DNA of 64,000 nt from Diplonema japonicum (GCA_964019335.1 OZ025699.1:464226-528225); one strand, 5' to 3'. Positions 1 to 11,131 are shown, counted from the first letter of the stretch. The notes: generated by a model from the letters alone, not told the origin. Numbers and translations: made by a program.

Positions 1-3000
1 CCTGCAGGGGCGAAGACCTTCCTGTACCTGAACGGGGGGAGCGACCGTGTGTCGGTGACGCAGCAGACCGCTTTAGACGGGGAGCTCCACGTGGTCGGCG
101 GGAACGGGCAAGACACTCTCGTGGTGCAGGTTCCGTCGAACGCAGGGAGCCAAACAGGCTCTCTCACGGAGAAGGAAGTGAAGGGACTCGGGATCCCCGG
201 GCGCTTGTTCTATTCTGAAATGGAGCTGGTGATCGTGGATCTTGGGACCGGGGACGACCAGTTCGTGGTGGAGAGCACAGTAGCGGGGACCTCTGTCTCT
301 GTGAAAGCGACGGGCGGGGCGGACACGATCACAGTCGGGGCTGGCACGGTGAACAACATCCGCTCGCCTCTGTCGGTGACGGGGGACCACGGGAAGACCA
401 GCACAGTTGTTTTCGACGACACGGCAGACACCTCTGGGACGCAGAGGGGATACCTCACCGACGCCAACATGCAAGGGCTCGGCCTGTTTGGGGAGGGTGT
501 GCTGTACAGCAGCTTCGGGAGCATGATCGTGAAGCTCTCGACGCAGAACAAGAATGTGTTCGAGGTGAGGGGGACGCACTTTGGATCCGTGAAAGTGATG
601 GGCGGGGACGAGGCGGACGAGCTCACGGTGAGCGCGATCAAGGGGCCAACCACAGTCCTGGGCGGCTCCGGAGCAGACACCCTTGCCATCCCCCTCACCT
701 TGGAGGGAGACGTCCGCATCAACACAATCACGAGCAGTCTGACTCTGGACGGGCAGCTGGGGGATGACCACGTGTCGATCGGGATGGCTGGAACGGGGAC
801 CTCGAGGGTGACAGTGACAGACTCCGGTTTCTTCGACACGAACGGGAAGGAGAAGAACACGCTGGAGATCAACGGGACCCCTTTCGAAGACCAATTCTTG
901 ATCAGGTACAATTTCATCGCGCTCATCCACAACACCGGAGCGACGCGCTCTGCGGAGAGGATCGACATGGACCGCGGGATCAACAACGGGATCACAATCA
1001 ACGGGCACGACGGGGCCGACACGTTCGCCTCTGACTCCACCTCTGGGATTATCACGCTGAACGGTGGTGCAGGAGACGACCGATTCTTGGTGGGGCAGCT
1101 GTACAACGCGATCCGCGACTCGGTGCACATCCCAGGGATCGAAGACGTGTTCAACACAACGAGAACAACAGAGGGATACCTGTCGGACGGGAACAATTTC
1201 CACCTGAATGCGAACGGGGAAGCGGGGGAGGACACGTTCGTCGTGATGAGGAACAAGGCAACACTCTCCCTGCGCGGCGGGGTCGGAAACGACCGCTTCA
1301 CAGTGCGTGCCTTCGCGTTGTGGGACGCCGAAGACCAAACGAAGCCTGATCCGGAGATCCAGAAGACCGAGGTGGTGACAGACGAGGGGGACGACACCGT
1401 CTTCTACACGATCAACGCCCCCGTGTCCATCGACGGTGGGCCAGGCTTCGACACGCTGGTGGCGATCGGGACAGACCTTCCAGACACCTTTGTGATCACG
1501 AGAGACGGGATCTACGGGGCGGGGCTCTACATCACCTTCACCGGAATCGAGAGCGTGGAGCTGACAACGCTGGCTGGAGACGACACGGTCTACGTGCTTT
1601 CAACTGCGGAGCAGGTGCAGACGAGTGTCTTCATGGGGCTCGGGAGCGATGCGATCTACGTGACCCCGAGTATGTCAGAGGCGGTGGACAGCAACGACCT
1701 GAAGGGCCACAGCGGGGTGATCAACCACCTCGTGACGAGCGCGGCCGACGCCGACTACAACAACCTGGAGGCGCACGGGATCTCTGCAAACGTTGCAGAT
1801 GATGAAGCTTCCGACATAGTCTTCAACACCCCCACCCTGATCACTCTGGAGGAAGGGGGCGCTGTGAGAAAGGCTGTTTACACAGCGAGGCTCACGAAAC
1901 GCATCACCGCTGAAGTAACGGTTGGGGTTGTGGTTCCAAGCGCCCCTTCCCAGATCAAGAACGGCGCCAGCGTCACGGTTTCCCCGGACTTCCTCGTCTT
2001 CTCCCCGGGCGCGAACTGGGACCAGCCACGAACTGTCACGGTGACGGTTGTGTCTTACGATAGGGCCGTGGAGGGGAACGAGGTGGTGTTCCTGGGGCAC
2101 AACGTGGTGCAGCTGCCGGACAACAACAACGGATACGACACGCGGGTTGTGGAGGCGATGCCCGTGCGCATCATCGACCGTGACGAGAACGAGATCTACG
2201 TTGTGGAACCAGACAGCCACGGGCTGAAGATCTCGGAGACGGGTCTCGGGTCGATCGGGAAAAGCGTTACCTACGAGATCGTACTGAAACCTTGTCCTTT
2301 CCCCGTGTCGTCGAAGCCCGTGCAAATCGTCGCAGAGTACGACTCGGAGCAGGTGTCCGTGAGCCCAGCGAGCTTCTACCTTACTACCGCGACAGGATGC
2401 AGGCAGACAGTCACGGTGACCTCGGAGGATGACGGAAAAGTGGAGGGCTTCCACTACACCACGGTGCAGCACAATGTGATTACAGAGAATCCAGTCTACA
2501 AGACAAAGTCTGTGGGCTACGTGAGCATCCAGATCCTGGACAACGAGGCCCCCGGGGTCGTGGTGCTGGAGTCGGAAGGCTCAACAAACGTGCTGGAGGG
2601 GGGCTACACAGACACCTATCTGGTGTACCTGACGATGGCTCCCGAAGGAGAGGTGACGGTGACGGCGGACGTCGCAAAGACCTACGCAAAGGTGTCTGCA
2701 GAGGAATCGAAGCAAGTTACCGTGTTGCCGGAGCAGCTCACCTTCACCTCCTCGGACTACTTCAAACCCCAGACGGTGACGGTGACAGCGATTGACGACT
2801 CCGAAGAGGACGACTCCACAATCAAGCAGTTCCCATCGCAGCCGGCACTTGCATATCAGATACAGGGGCCTTTGACAGCGGGCGGCGGTGAGGCGCCCGA
2901 GGCGACGGGCCTCCTCGACCCGATCATGCTCCCCGACGAGACGGACGCAGCGTTCTTCCCCGGGATCGACAACCAGTGGCTGAACGTGGTAGAGTCGGAG

Positions 3001-6000
3001 CAGGTAGACACAATGGTGATCCAGAACACAGGTGGCTTCCTCCCAACCTTGACGACCCTCGTAGAGGGAAGAGTGACCGGGATGGGGATGGGGGCAGACA
3101 GGAACCTAGCGGGGGAAATTATCCCTGGGGGCGTGACCTACATCGACATAGAGACGGTGGTGGTAAACCTCGGAGCTGCTGTGGACACGGTGATTGTGAA
3201 CGGGACGCACACGGGCTCGACCTATCTGAACGCCGGGAAGTCGAAGGACAACATCACGGTGCTCGGGGTGGACGGCCCAACCTATGTGGTAGGCGGAGAA
3301 GGAGACGACGACATCACGGTCGGTGACGAGAACGGGCTCCTCGTGAACATCAACGACGTGGTTGCGGTTATTGGTGGCTCTGGGACGGATACCCTCACGG
3401 TAAGGAACGGTGGAGGCAACCCTGGGAACACTGCTGGTGTTCTAACGCAGTCGGACATCACGGGGCTCGGGATGACGGCGGCACGCCCTGCGGGGTCGCT
3501 CGTGCTGCAGGAGCTTCGGGTGAAGGGAAGCGGTGGCTCCTTCGGGATCGAGTTCAGCTTCAATGCCACGACCTACCCACTGACCTTCGCTGTGGGTGTC
3601 TCCGCCCAGGACATGGAGGACCAGCTGCAGGCAGCGATCTTACCCGTAGGGAAGAGGGACACCTGCGGGAAAGCAGGACGCAGCAGGTGCACGCAGGCCT
3701 TCAAGGTGGATAAGGTAGACGACGAGACCTATCTCGTGAAGTACCAAGGGGAAGTTGCAGGACCGACCACGGACATCACCTCCCTGCGTTTGGACTTGTC
3801 AGGGGTGACCGGAGCTGAGCACGAGTATTTGGCAGGGGTGGACGTGAGCTCTCGGCCGCGCTTCTCGGGGGTGACCTACGGCGAAGTGGAGTCGCTCGCG
3901 ATCGACATGGGGGTGACAGCGAAGGATGTCTTGAACGTGAGGGGGACCTCGATACCTACCAGGGTGCGCACCTTTGGGGGAGACGACACTATCGCCATCA
4001 GCTCCGATGCTGGGCTGGCGGACTGGTTCGCAGCAGAAGCAGCGACGAGCCTGCAGGGGTGGATGAAGTACGTGGAGTCTCCGCTCGTGCTTGACATGGG
4101 TACAGGGTCGAACAGGCTCATGGTGTCCGACTCGAAGGGGGAAGCAAAGGCAAACGTGCGCCTCCTTGCGGGGTCCATCAGGAACCTCGCCCCTGCCGAC
4201 ATTAACTACCTCGGGAACTTCACCAGAGGGATCAGCTTCTGGCTGAGCGAGCACGACGACGTGGTTGCACTGGAGTCAACGACGGGAGCGGATGGAGAAA
4301 CCCGGACCGTAACGACGGTGAACGCGGGGGCCGGAAAGGACACCATAACGGTGAGCCTGAAGGCAGGGAGCGACGGGTTCGCGGTCGTGCACGGCGAGGA
4401 AGGGAACGACGTGATCAACGCAACGGGGTCGTCTCTCCCGCTGCTGCTGCTGGGAGGAGCAGACGACGACAGGATCCTCGCAGGGAGCAGCGACGACATC
4501 ATCTTCGGAGACGACGGCTTCGTGCGCTACGGAGCGGCAGGATCGGGCTACATACTCGGGCACCCACACCTCGCGACCGCGCCCCTCACCGGTGCCGTGG
4601 AACTTCCCTCAGTCGCCTTCACGGACCACTGCTCGGCTGGCGGGAACGATGAGATCATCTGCGTCGGTGCCTCTTCGGAAGTTGTGTTCGGCGGTCTCGG
4701 GAACGACAACATCACAACGGACTCCGGGCTGGACGTGGTTCTGGGAGACTTCGGGAGCGTGACCTACGACGAGCAGGGGAGGGTGAAGCAGGCTGCGACG
4801 ACGTGTGCATCGATGGGCGGGAACGATATTCTAAAGACGCGGGCCTCGGACGACATCGCCCTCGGCGGGACCGGTGATGATACCTTGGAGACAGAGGACG
4901 GGGACGACGCCTTGTTCGGGGACCACGGGTCTGTGGAGGTGGTATACCTGGAGCTCCCGAACGCCGTAGGGAAGACGCGGGAGATCATGCTGGCGCAGGC
5001 CACGTCTGCCGGGTTTGGCGGCGTAGACCACCTGTACGGCGGGTCTGGGCGAGACGTGCTCGTAGGCGGTGCAGACGGCGATTTCTTGTGGGGCGGGTCA
5101 GAACCGGACGTGGTCTTCGGAGATTACGGTGCGTACGACAGCAGCGTGCCGGGTGACTTCACGGCAGCATCGTCCCTGACGGAAACGGAGCAGGACGGCG
5201 GGGATGACGTTGTGTTCGGTGGGTCGGCCAGGGACGTGCTCTTTGGAGGCCAAGGAAGCGACACAATGTATGGTGAAGAAGGCGAGGACCTCATGTTCGG
5301 GGACCACGGCGAAGTGACCGTTAAGGACAGTGCAGGCGAGCTGGAGGCTCTGTCTACGGCGGTCGGGAACTCCGGGAAGGCAGACACGATGTACGGTGGC
5401 AGCGAAGCAGACTTGCTGGTTGGCGGCGCGGGTGGTGACACGATTCAAGGGAACGGTGGCGAGGATACCCTTTTTGGAGACTTCGGCTCTTACAGCAGGA
5501 AAGGCGCTGAGGCTGCAGACCTCGTGCTGGTCTCGATGGCGGAAACGGAGTACCTGAATGGGAACAACGACTCGCTGGTCGCTGGATCGGAGAACGATGT
5601 TGTATTCGGTGGGCAAGGCGAGGACGAGATCAGCGGAGAGGGCGGGCTGGACACCCTGTTCGGAGACCACGGGCAGGTGCAGCATGCCAGCAACGGCGAC
5701 TTCGAAGCAGCCTCGACCTCGCCGCTCTCGGGTAACAGTGACACCATCTTCGGTGGAGACAACGAGGACGTGGTCTTCGGAGGGGTTGGCGACGACACAA
5801 TTGAAGGAAACGACGCCGCGGACGTGGTGTTTGGAGACTTCGGGTCGTTCACGGCACCGGCACCCGGTCTGAGCAACACGGTGAGGAGGACGATGCAGTG
5901 CTTGTTCACAGGGGAGACAGGCGGAGACGACGAGATGCACGGAAACGATGGAGACGACGTGATCATCGGAGGCCAAGGGAAGGACACCATCACCGGGAAC

Positions 6001-9000
6001 CTCGGGGACGACTGGATCCTGTCGGACTGCGGGAAGGTAGAGTACGACCCGTCGAACGACGGCTCCGACCTGCGCAAGGCACAATCACAGACCCCCACAG
6101 TCGGGGACGCAGACGAGGTAAGCGGAGGTCCTGGGAAGGACGTGCTTATCGGCGGGAACATGGGAGACACCTTGAAGGGCGACGCCGACGAGGACATCCT
6201 CATCGGAGACCATGGAAAGGTCGAGACGAGCACGGCAAACGGTCTCGTGATCGTGTCCCTCCCAGAGCTGTCGGCAGGTGGGGATGACGAACTCTATGGC
6301 GGGGCGCAGGACGATGTGCTGCTCGGCGGAGAGGCCGCGGACACGATGCACGGAGGCACAGGGAAGGACTGGCTGTTCGGCGACCACGGGGAGGTGACTG
6401 TGGCCCCCAGTGGGGTGGAGACGCTCAAGACGGTTGAACCGCTGAACGGCGGGGACGACACGATGCACGGAGAGGAGGAGGAAGACATCATGTTCGGGGG
6501 GGCGGCCAACGACACCATGGAAGGCGGGGACAGCGCAGACGTGCTCTTCGGAGACTTCGGGTCGTACACGCTGTCGGGGACGGTGAAGACGATCACGTCG
6601 ATTGATACGAACAACCTGTACTTCGGGACCGGGGACGAAATCTACGGCGGGGCTGGGAACGACTTCGTGCTCGGGGGACAGGGCAAGGACACGATTCAAG
6701 GGGACAGCGGAGCGGACTGGATCTTTGGTGACCACGGGACGATCGAGCTGAACTCCGCCGCGAACCTAGAGCGCGTGCAGTCTATGGACCCCACCCAAGG
6801 CGATGCCGACACGATTTACGGCGGCCCAGGGAGGGACTACATATTCGGCGGGACAGGGGGAGACACAATCGAAGGCGGAGAGCACAACGATGTGATCTTC
6901 GGTGACTTCGGGAAGTACGAGACCCTGGTCCCTGGTGCGCTAGGGTTCGTGTCGACATCGACCGCTGTGGCGGATGCAGGTGGAGACACGGTTCACGGAC
7001 AAGGCGGTGACGACTACATGTTCGGTGGCCAGGGTGACGACGAGCTCAGCGGCGGGACAGGTACAGACTGGATCTTCGGCGACCACGGGCGCGTCATGAC
7101 TGTCGGGAACAACGACATCACGGCTGAGGTGACAGACCCTGTGAACGGAGGTGGAGACGACGAGATCCACGGAGGCCCAGAGGACGACATTCTGTTCGGC
7201 GGTGCTGGGAATGATGACATGCACGGCGGTGAAGACCATGACGTGATGTTCGGGGACCACGGCAAGTACAGGCGCCTGCGCGGGCACACCACGTACACCA
7301 CAACAGAGACGACCTCAAGCAGAGACGGAGGGGATGACGAAATGCACGGGAACTCCGGGAACGACATTCTTTTCGGTGGGCAGGGTGCGGACAACATGAC
7401 GGGAGACGCTGGGCTGGACTGGATGTTTGGGGACCATGCACGGGTAGACCTCCTTCCGACTGGGAAGACCCTGGAATGTTTCGACTTCGATGCGGCGTCC
7501 AGTGGTGCGGACAGGATCCACGGTGGGCTGGGCGACGACTACATCTTCGGAGGAGGGTCTGACGACTTCCTGTACGGTGACGGGGACGAGGACGTGGTGT
7601 TCGGTGACTTCGGGAAGCTGGAGCAGGCTGCACCGAACTCGGTGTCGGACAGAACCTTCACTGCGATCGCTACGAGCGAGGCCTCAGGCGGCGCGGACTA
7701 CATGGAAGGCGGGACGGGAGACGACGTGCTCGTGGGTCAGCAGGGCGGGGACACGATCTTCGGTGGCTCGGGACGAGACATGGTGTTCGGAGACCAAGCG
7801 GTGGTGCTGATGGAAGGGGCAGCGACGCACCGTATCAAGAGGGCAGAGACAATTGACCCCGTGACCGGTCTCGGCGGCAGTGACACGATCGACTCAGAGG
7901 AGGACGAGGACTTCGTGTTTGGCGGAACAGGAGAGGACACAATCCGAGGCGGGAGCGGCGGGGACGTGCTGCTCGGGGACCACGGGCTGTTCGACGCGAG
8001 CCAGGCTCCTGACAAGCAGTACACGTCGATCTTCACAGCAGACGCAGACATGGGCGGTGCAGACACCATCTACGGAGAAGAGGGCGACGACTTCATCATC
8101 GGGCAGCAAGGAAACGACCACATCTACGGTGGTCCGGGCCAGGACGATATCACCGGCGGGCACAACGTGCTGCACGGGTCCGACGGGTCCGACACGATCG
8201 AAGGCGGGGCAGACGCAGACGTGATCCTCGGGGACAACGGGGTGATTGGGCGGGACCTCATTGAGTCTTCCCCCGTGGGCGTGACGTCCCCGTTCGAGCA
8301 CACAAAAAGGTGGAGGCTGCACCCCACAATCCTTGGCAGGGGCTTCGACGACGTGCGGAGGTCGGTGCAGCGCTTTGACGACGTGGACGAAATCTTCGGG
8401 AACGACGTGGTGTATGGCGGAAGGGGGGCAGACATTATCCACGGGCAGCGCGGGGACGACGTGCTCAGCGGTGACGAGGGCGACGACGAGATCTTCGGGG
8501 AGCTCGGTGACGACACGTTGAACGGTGGGGACGGGGACGACGTGCTCCTCGGTGACGTCGGGCACGTGGTGCGCGCCCTGAACTCGGATAACGGGAAGCC
8601 GAGGATGAACCCAAAGCACAACAACTGGCACAAGGACATCGTGCTGGAGGAGCCCGCGACAGTGACGAGCTGGCTGCCGACCTGGAAGACAGTCCTGTCG
8701 ACCCCCGAGAAGGCAGCGGCGATGTTGCAGACGGACCTGCTCGTTGCGATGGGCGGGTACAATAATGTGAACCCCATCAGCGGGGAACTCGGCACAAAGA
8801 CCCTGGCTCCAACAAGCGGGCGTTTCCAGCCTTGGGAAACCGCAATGGTTGGAATGAGGTTCAAGCAGCCTGGAAACGACGAGCTGAACGGAAACGACGG
8901 TGACGACATCCTCATCGGGCAGCGTGGGGATGACGAGCTGAACGGGAACGACGGGGAGGACTTGCTGTACGGGGACGATGTGTCCTCCGCTTACCACTAC

Positions 9001-10869
9001 GACGCGTGCTTGCCACTCGTCTCGAAGGTGGTGCGGGTGCTCTCGGTAGAGGAAGACGCCTCGCACAGCCCGCCTCTTGCGACTGCGCAGTTCGGGACTG
9101 CGATCCACATCCCGGTGCATCTGGACCCTGAGCAGGTGACAAGGTCATCCGCGATGAGATCGTTGGAGAGGGCTGCAATCGGGACGGTGCTGCCGAACGC
9201 CCTATTGGAGATGCACCGCGCTGTGGGGGTGAGCGACCTCTCAAGGACGGACGGCGCTTCAAGGCGGGTGATGCGCGCTTTCGCTGGCGTTGTCCCGGAC
9301 GCGGCGCGGCACAGGCACATGGTGGCAGGGAACGACGTGCTGAACGGAGGCGAGGGCGCGGACGTCCTGGTGGGGGACACAGCCCTTCACCACGCGATGG
9401 TGCACTTCCCGCAAAAGGAGATGGTGGAGCTCAGAGAGGACACTGCCGCGAGGTGGGAAGAGCTGCAGTACCGATTCTCGAGGATGTCGACAGACGTTGG
9501 CACCTACCAGCATGAGGAAGGCACCTACAGCCTCCCTGCCGATGTGAGGGTGGGAGGGGACACCATCAACGGCGGGAGCGGTCACGACATGCTTGCAGGC
9601 GACTCGATGGAGGTGATCGTCGATGTTGTCTGGATGAACGACATGAGCCCCTTCTACGCGGGCGATGCCGTCGAGGGGGTCATGCGCTCGCTCCACGACT
9701 TCGCCATCCTTGCGAGCGACATGTCCCACGCTGTCTTTGAGGCCCACCACGCAGTCGTCGAACGCCTCTACGCCAGCAGACGCACGGGCTCTGCAGCCCC
9801 CGAGCTCCGTCTTCACACCTCGAACGACAACCTCTTCGGCGGGCAGGGCAACGACGTGGTGGTGGGAGACTCCCTTCTTGTCGTGGCGAAAGCCGTGTTG
9901 AAGCACGGGCGGGAATTCAACGACGGCCCTAACAACGGCGACAGGAGGTTCCGCGACCTTGGGAGGCACTTGCAAGGCGCGCTTGAAGACCACGTGAGGT
10001 GGCACTTCCACCCTTCACGCGACATCAGCAAAGGGACCTTGAAGAGAAGGTTCCAACACAAGTGGGACAGCCTCCCGTACACGAGGTGGGGTGCTGACGA
10101 GGTGTCCGGCGACGAGGGAGCCGATGTTCTGATCGGCGACTTCGGGACGGTGTACGTGAACACCTTTGCAGGAGTGCACGCACGTCCTGTCACAAGGCGC
10201 GACTTTAAGGAGATCGACCAGGCACAGATGGAGTATCTGAGGCAGGTCGGGGACGAGATGGAGCACCGCGTGACAGGCTCCGAGGAGAGGCGTCAGCTGG
10301 CTCACCACCGCAACCAAGCAATGCGGCCATATGGACACATCGTCCTGTACCACGACAAGGGGTACGGGGACGCACATGGGGAGCCGGACTCGGGGAGCAT
10401 GTCGGACAGCATCTCGGGCGGCTCGGGAAGCGATCTGTTGGTGGCGAACAATGCTGGCGTGGTGGTACCTGTGCTGCACGGGACAGGGCGTGTCATCAAT
10501 AACAGGGAGGTGAAGGTTGTCAGGGACGGCCGTCTTTTCTTGCCGACCTCGCAGTGGGGACGCATCAAAGAGACGCTGAAGGACCGCACCGCCGACAGGG
10601 ATGAGTTGAATGGAGAGGGCGGCGTAGACTTCATCTACTCCGAGGAAGCCGACAGAGTGATCCGGACGTCTGGTGATCGTATGGAGCGTAGTGCCCACAG
10701 CCTCAGGGACGATGCTCGGGAGGTTTTTGTCAACACTGCCATGTCTGCATTCACTGATATGTGTTTCTTCGAGGTCAGCAACGCAGGGGTGCCTAAGCCG
10801 CATTCGCCGCTGCCTGACGTGGTCCCAACCACTTCTGAGGGTGTCTTCGGCCTTGTCAGCCCTCCGTGA
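1..10869 (+). CDS. Giant RTX-like / Calx-beta-like repeat protein, 5' partial
   Basis: The frame is open from base 1 to the TGA at 10867-10869 (3622 codons, no intron seen), so the true start lies upstream of the window. Four motifs of the form G-x-L-T-x4-GLG (near 165-205, 450-490, 3060-3090, 3430-3475), each followed by a beta-rich stretch, mark repeated N-terminal modules. About 1795-2830 encodes three Calx-beta-like units ending in TVTV strands. From about 4300 to 8570 the protein is a long array of nonapeptide-like repeats (GGxGxDxxxG), built of roughly 80-residue blocks each closed by FGDHG or FGDFG; I count about 22-27 closings to the C-terminus. These resemble bacterial RTX Ca2+-binding beta-rolls. 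No transmembrane anchor is seen at the C-terminus (VFGLVSPP). A large Ca2+-binding, probably secreted or surface protein is inferred. No protease, lipase or pore-forming domain is visible, so this is not called a toxin. Confidence 0.88.
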   Translation, partial: PAGAKTFLYLNGGSDRVSVTQQTALDGELHVVGGNGQDTLVVQVPSNAGSQTGSLTEKEVKGLGIPGRLFYSEMELVIVDLGTGDDQFVVESTVAGTSVSVKATGGADTITVGAGTVNNIRSPLSVTGDHGKTSTVVFDDTADTSGTQRGYLTDANMQGLGLFGEGVLYSSFGSMIVKLSTQNKNVFEVRGTHFGSVKVMGGDEADELTVSAIKGPTTVLGGSGADTLAIPLTLEGDVRINTITSSLTLDGQLGDDHVSIGMAGTGTSRVTVTDSGFFDTNGKEKNTLEINGTPFEDQFLIRYNFIALIHNTGATRSAERIDMDRGINNGITINGHDGADTFASDSTSGIITLNGGAGDDRFLVGQLYNAIRDSVHIPGIEDVFNTTRTTEGYLSDGNNFHLNANGEAGEDTFVVMRNKATLSLRGGVGNDRFTVRAFALWDAEDQTKPDPEIQKTEVVTDEGDDTVFYTINAPVSIDGGPGFDTLVAIGTDLPDTFVITRDGIYGAGLYITFTGIESVELTTLAGDDTVYVLSTAEQVQTSVFMGLGSDAIYVTPSMSEAVDSNDLKGHSGVINHLVTSAADADYNNLEAHGISANVADDEASDIVFNTPTLITLEEGGAVRKAVYTARLTKRITAEVTVGVVVPSAPSQIKNGASVTVSPDFLVFSPGANWDQPRTVTVTVVSYDRAVEGNEVVFLGHNVVQLPDNNNGYDTRVVEAMPVRIIDRDENEIYVVEPDSHGLKISETGLGSIGKSVTYEIVLKPCPFPVSSKPVQIVAEYDSEQVSVSPASFYLTTATGCRQTVTVTSEDDGKVEGFHYTTVQHNVITENPVYKTKSVGYVSIQILDNEAPGVVVLESEGSTNVLEGGYTDTYLVYLTMAPEGEVTVTADVAKTYAKVSAEESKQVTVLPEQLTFTSSDYFKPQTVTVTAIDDSEEDDSTIKQFPSQPALAYQIQGPLTAGGGEAPEATGLLDPIMLPDETDAAFFPGIDNQWLNVVESEQVDTMVIQNTGGFLPTLTTLVEGRVTGMGMGADRNLAGEIIPGGVTYIDIETVVVNLGAAVDTVIVNGTHTGSTYLNAGKSKDNITVLGVDGPTYVVGGEGDDDITVGDENGLLVNINDVVAVIGGSGTDTLTVRNGGGNPGNTAGVLTQSDITGLGMTAARPAGSLVLQELRVKGSGGSFGIEFSFNATTYPLTFAVGVSAQDMEDQLQAAILPVGKRDTCGKAGRSRCTQAFKVDKVDDETYLVKYQGEVAGPTTDITSLRLDLSGVTGAEHEYLAGVDVSSRPRFSGVTYGEVESLAIDMGVTAKDVLNVRGTSIPTRVRTFGGDDTIAISSDAGLADWFAAEAATSLQGWMKYVESPLVLDMGTGSNRLMVSDSKGEAKANVRLLAGSIRNLAPADINYLGNFTRGISFWLSEHDDVVALESTTGADGETRTVTTVNAGAGKDTITVSLKAGSDGFAVVHGEEGNDVINATGSSLPLLLLGGADDDRILAGSSDDIIFGDDGFVRYGAAGSGYILGHPHLATAPLTGAVELPSVAFTDHCSAGGNDEIICVGASSEVVFGGLGNDNITTDSGLDVVLGDFGSVTYDEQGRVKQAATTCASMGGNDILKTRASDDIALGGTGDDTLETEDGDDALFGDHGSVEVVYLELPNAVGKTREIMLAQATSAGFGGVDHLYGGSGRDVLVGGADGDFLWGGSEPDVVFGDYGAYDSSVPGDFTAASSLTETEQDGGDDVVFGGSARDVLFGGQGSDTMYGEEGEDLMFGDHGEVTVKDSAGELEALSTAVGNSGKADTMYGGSEADLLVGGAGGDTIQGNGGEDTLFGDFGSYSRKGAEAADLVLVSMAETEYLNGNNDSLVAGSENDVVFGGQGEDEISGEGGLDTLFGDHGQVQHASNGDFEAASTSPLSGNSDTIFGGDNEDVVFGGVGDDTIEGNDAADVVFGDFGSFTAPAPGLSNTVRRTMQCLFTGETGGDDEMHGNDGDDVIIGGQGKDTITGNLGDDWILSDCGKVEYDPSNDGSDLRKAQSQTPTVGDADEVSGGPGKDVLIGGNMGDTLKGDADEDILIGDHGKVETSTANGLVIVSLPELSAGGDDELYGGAQDDVLLGGEAADTMHGGTGKDWLFGDHGEVTVAPSGVETLKTVEPLNGGDDTMHGEEEEDIMFGGAANDTMEGGDSADVLFGDFGSYTLSGTVKTITSIDTNNLYFGTGDEIYGGAGNDFVLGGQGKDTIQGDSGADWIFGDHGTIELNSAANLERVQSMDPTQGDADTIYGGPGRDYIFGGTGGDTIEGGEHNDVIFGDFGKYETLVPGALGFVSTSTAVADAGGDTVHGQGGDDYMFGGQGDDELSGGTGTDWIFGDHGRVMTVGNNDITAEVTDPVNGGGDDEIHGGPEDDILFGGAGNDDMHGGEDHDVMFGDHGKYRRLRGHTTYTTTETTSSRDGGDDEMHGNSGNDILFGGQGADNMTGDAGLDWMFGDHARVDLLPTGKTLECFDFDAASSGADRIHGGLGDDYIFGGGSDDFLYGDGDEDVVFGDFGKLEQAAPNSVSDRTFTAIATSEASGGADYMEGGTGDDVLVGQQGGDTIFGGSGRDMVFGDQAVVLMEGAATHRIKRAETIDPVTGLGGSDTIDSEEDEDFVFGGTGEDTIRGGSGGDVLLGDHGLFDASQAPDKQYTSIFTADADMGGADTIYGEEGDDFIIGQQGNDHIYGGPGQDDITGGHNVLHGSDGSDTIEGGADADVILGDNGVIGRDLIESSPVGVTSPFEHTKRWRLHPTILGRGFDDVRRSVQRFDDVDEIFGNDVVYGGRGADIIHGQRGDDVLSGDEGDDEIFGELGDDTLNGGDGDDVLLGDVGHVVRALNSDNGKPRMNPKHNNWHKDIVLEEPATVTSWLPTWKTVLSTPEKAAAMLQTDLLVAMGGYNNVNPISGELGTKTLAPTSGRFQPWETAMVGMRFKQPGNDELNGNDGDDILIGQRGDDELNGNDGEDLLYGDDVSSAYHYDACLPLVSKVVRVLSVEEDASHSPPLATAQFGTAIHIPVHLDPEQVTRSSAMRSLERAAIGTVLPNALLEMHRAVGVSDLSRTDGASRRVMRAFAGVVPDAARHRHMVAGNDVLNGGEGADVLVGDTALHHAMVHFPQKEMVELREDTAARWEELQYRFSRMSTDVGTYQHEEGTYSLPADVRVGGDTINGGSGHDMLAGDSMEVIVDVVWMNDMSPFYAGDAVEGVMRSLHDFAILASDMSHAVFEAHHAVVERLYASRRTGSAAPELRLHTSNDNLFGGQGNDVVVGDSLLVVAKAVLKHGREFNDGPNNGDRRFRDLGRHLQGALEDHVRWHFHPSRDISKGTLKRRFQHKWDSLPYTRWGADEVSGDEGADVLIGDFGTVYVNTFAGVHARPVTRRDFKEIDQAQMEYLRQVGDEMEHRVTGSEERRQLAHHRNQAMRPYGHIVLYHDKGYGDAHGEPDSGSMSDSISGGSGSDLLVANNAGVVVPVLHGTGRVINNREVKVVRDGRLFLPTSQWGRIKETLKDRTADRDELNGEGGVDFIYSEEADRVIRTSGDRMERSAHSLRDDAREVFVNTAMSAFTDMCFFEVSNAGVPKPHSPLPDVVPTTSEGVFGLVSPP

Positions 10870-11036
10870 GAAGGGTGTTTGAAAAAAAAAAAAAGAGAGA
10901 GAATAGTAGACTCGTACCCCCTCCCATTTTTACTGAATTCCGATCTAATCAAAAAGGAGTTCTAAATGCTTTATTTTTTTTCTCTTCTCTTCTACAAGAG
11001 AAAAAAAAAAAAGAAATTATTTTTTTTATTATGCCC

Positions 11037-11131
11037 CTTGTGCTTTTGTGCCGAGCAAAAAGTTTTTTTTTTTTTTTCTACTTTTACTCGTGCGAAACAA
11101 CAAATGCACACATGTCATAATAAGAATTTTT
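11037..11131 (+). repeat. Dispersed repeat R4, copy 1
   Basis: Begins CTTGTGCCGAGCAAAAAG, continues through a T run to CTCGTGCGAAACAACAAATG and ends CATAATAAGAATT. The same ordered blocks recur at 54576-54676 and 57078-57182. The outer blocks are partly inverted (CGAGCAAAAA against TTTTTGCTCG in the other copies), so a folded RNA or a miniature inverted-repeat element is plausible. Confidence 0.7.

Noticed and set aside
73-1397. Long antisense open frames opposite the giant gene, and others like them throughout 1-10869 and 14328-19403
   Set aside because: They arise from GC-rich codon bias of the + strand gene. They have no domain content, while the + frame has continuous motifs.
1-10869. 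Call as an RTX toxin
   Set aside because: Only Ca2+-binding repeats are seen. No pore-forming, protease or acylation region is present, and RTX repeats occur in many harmless surface proteins.
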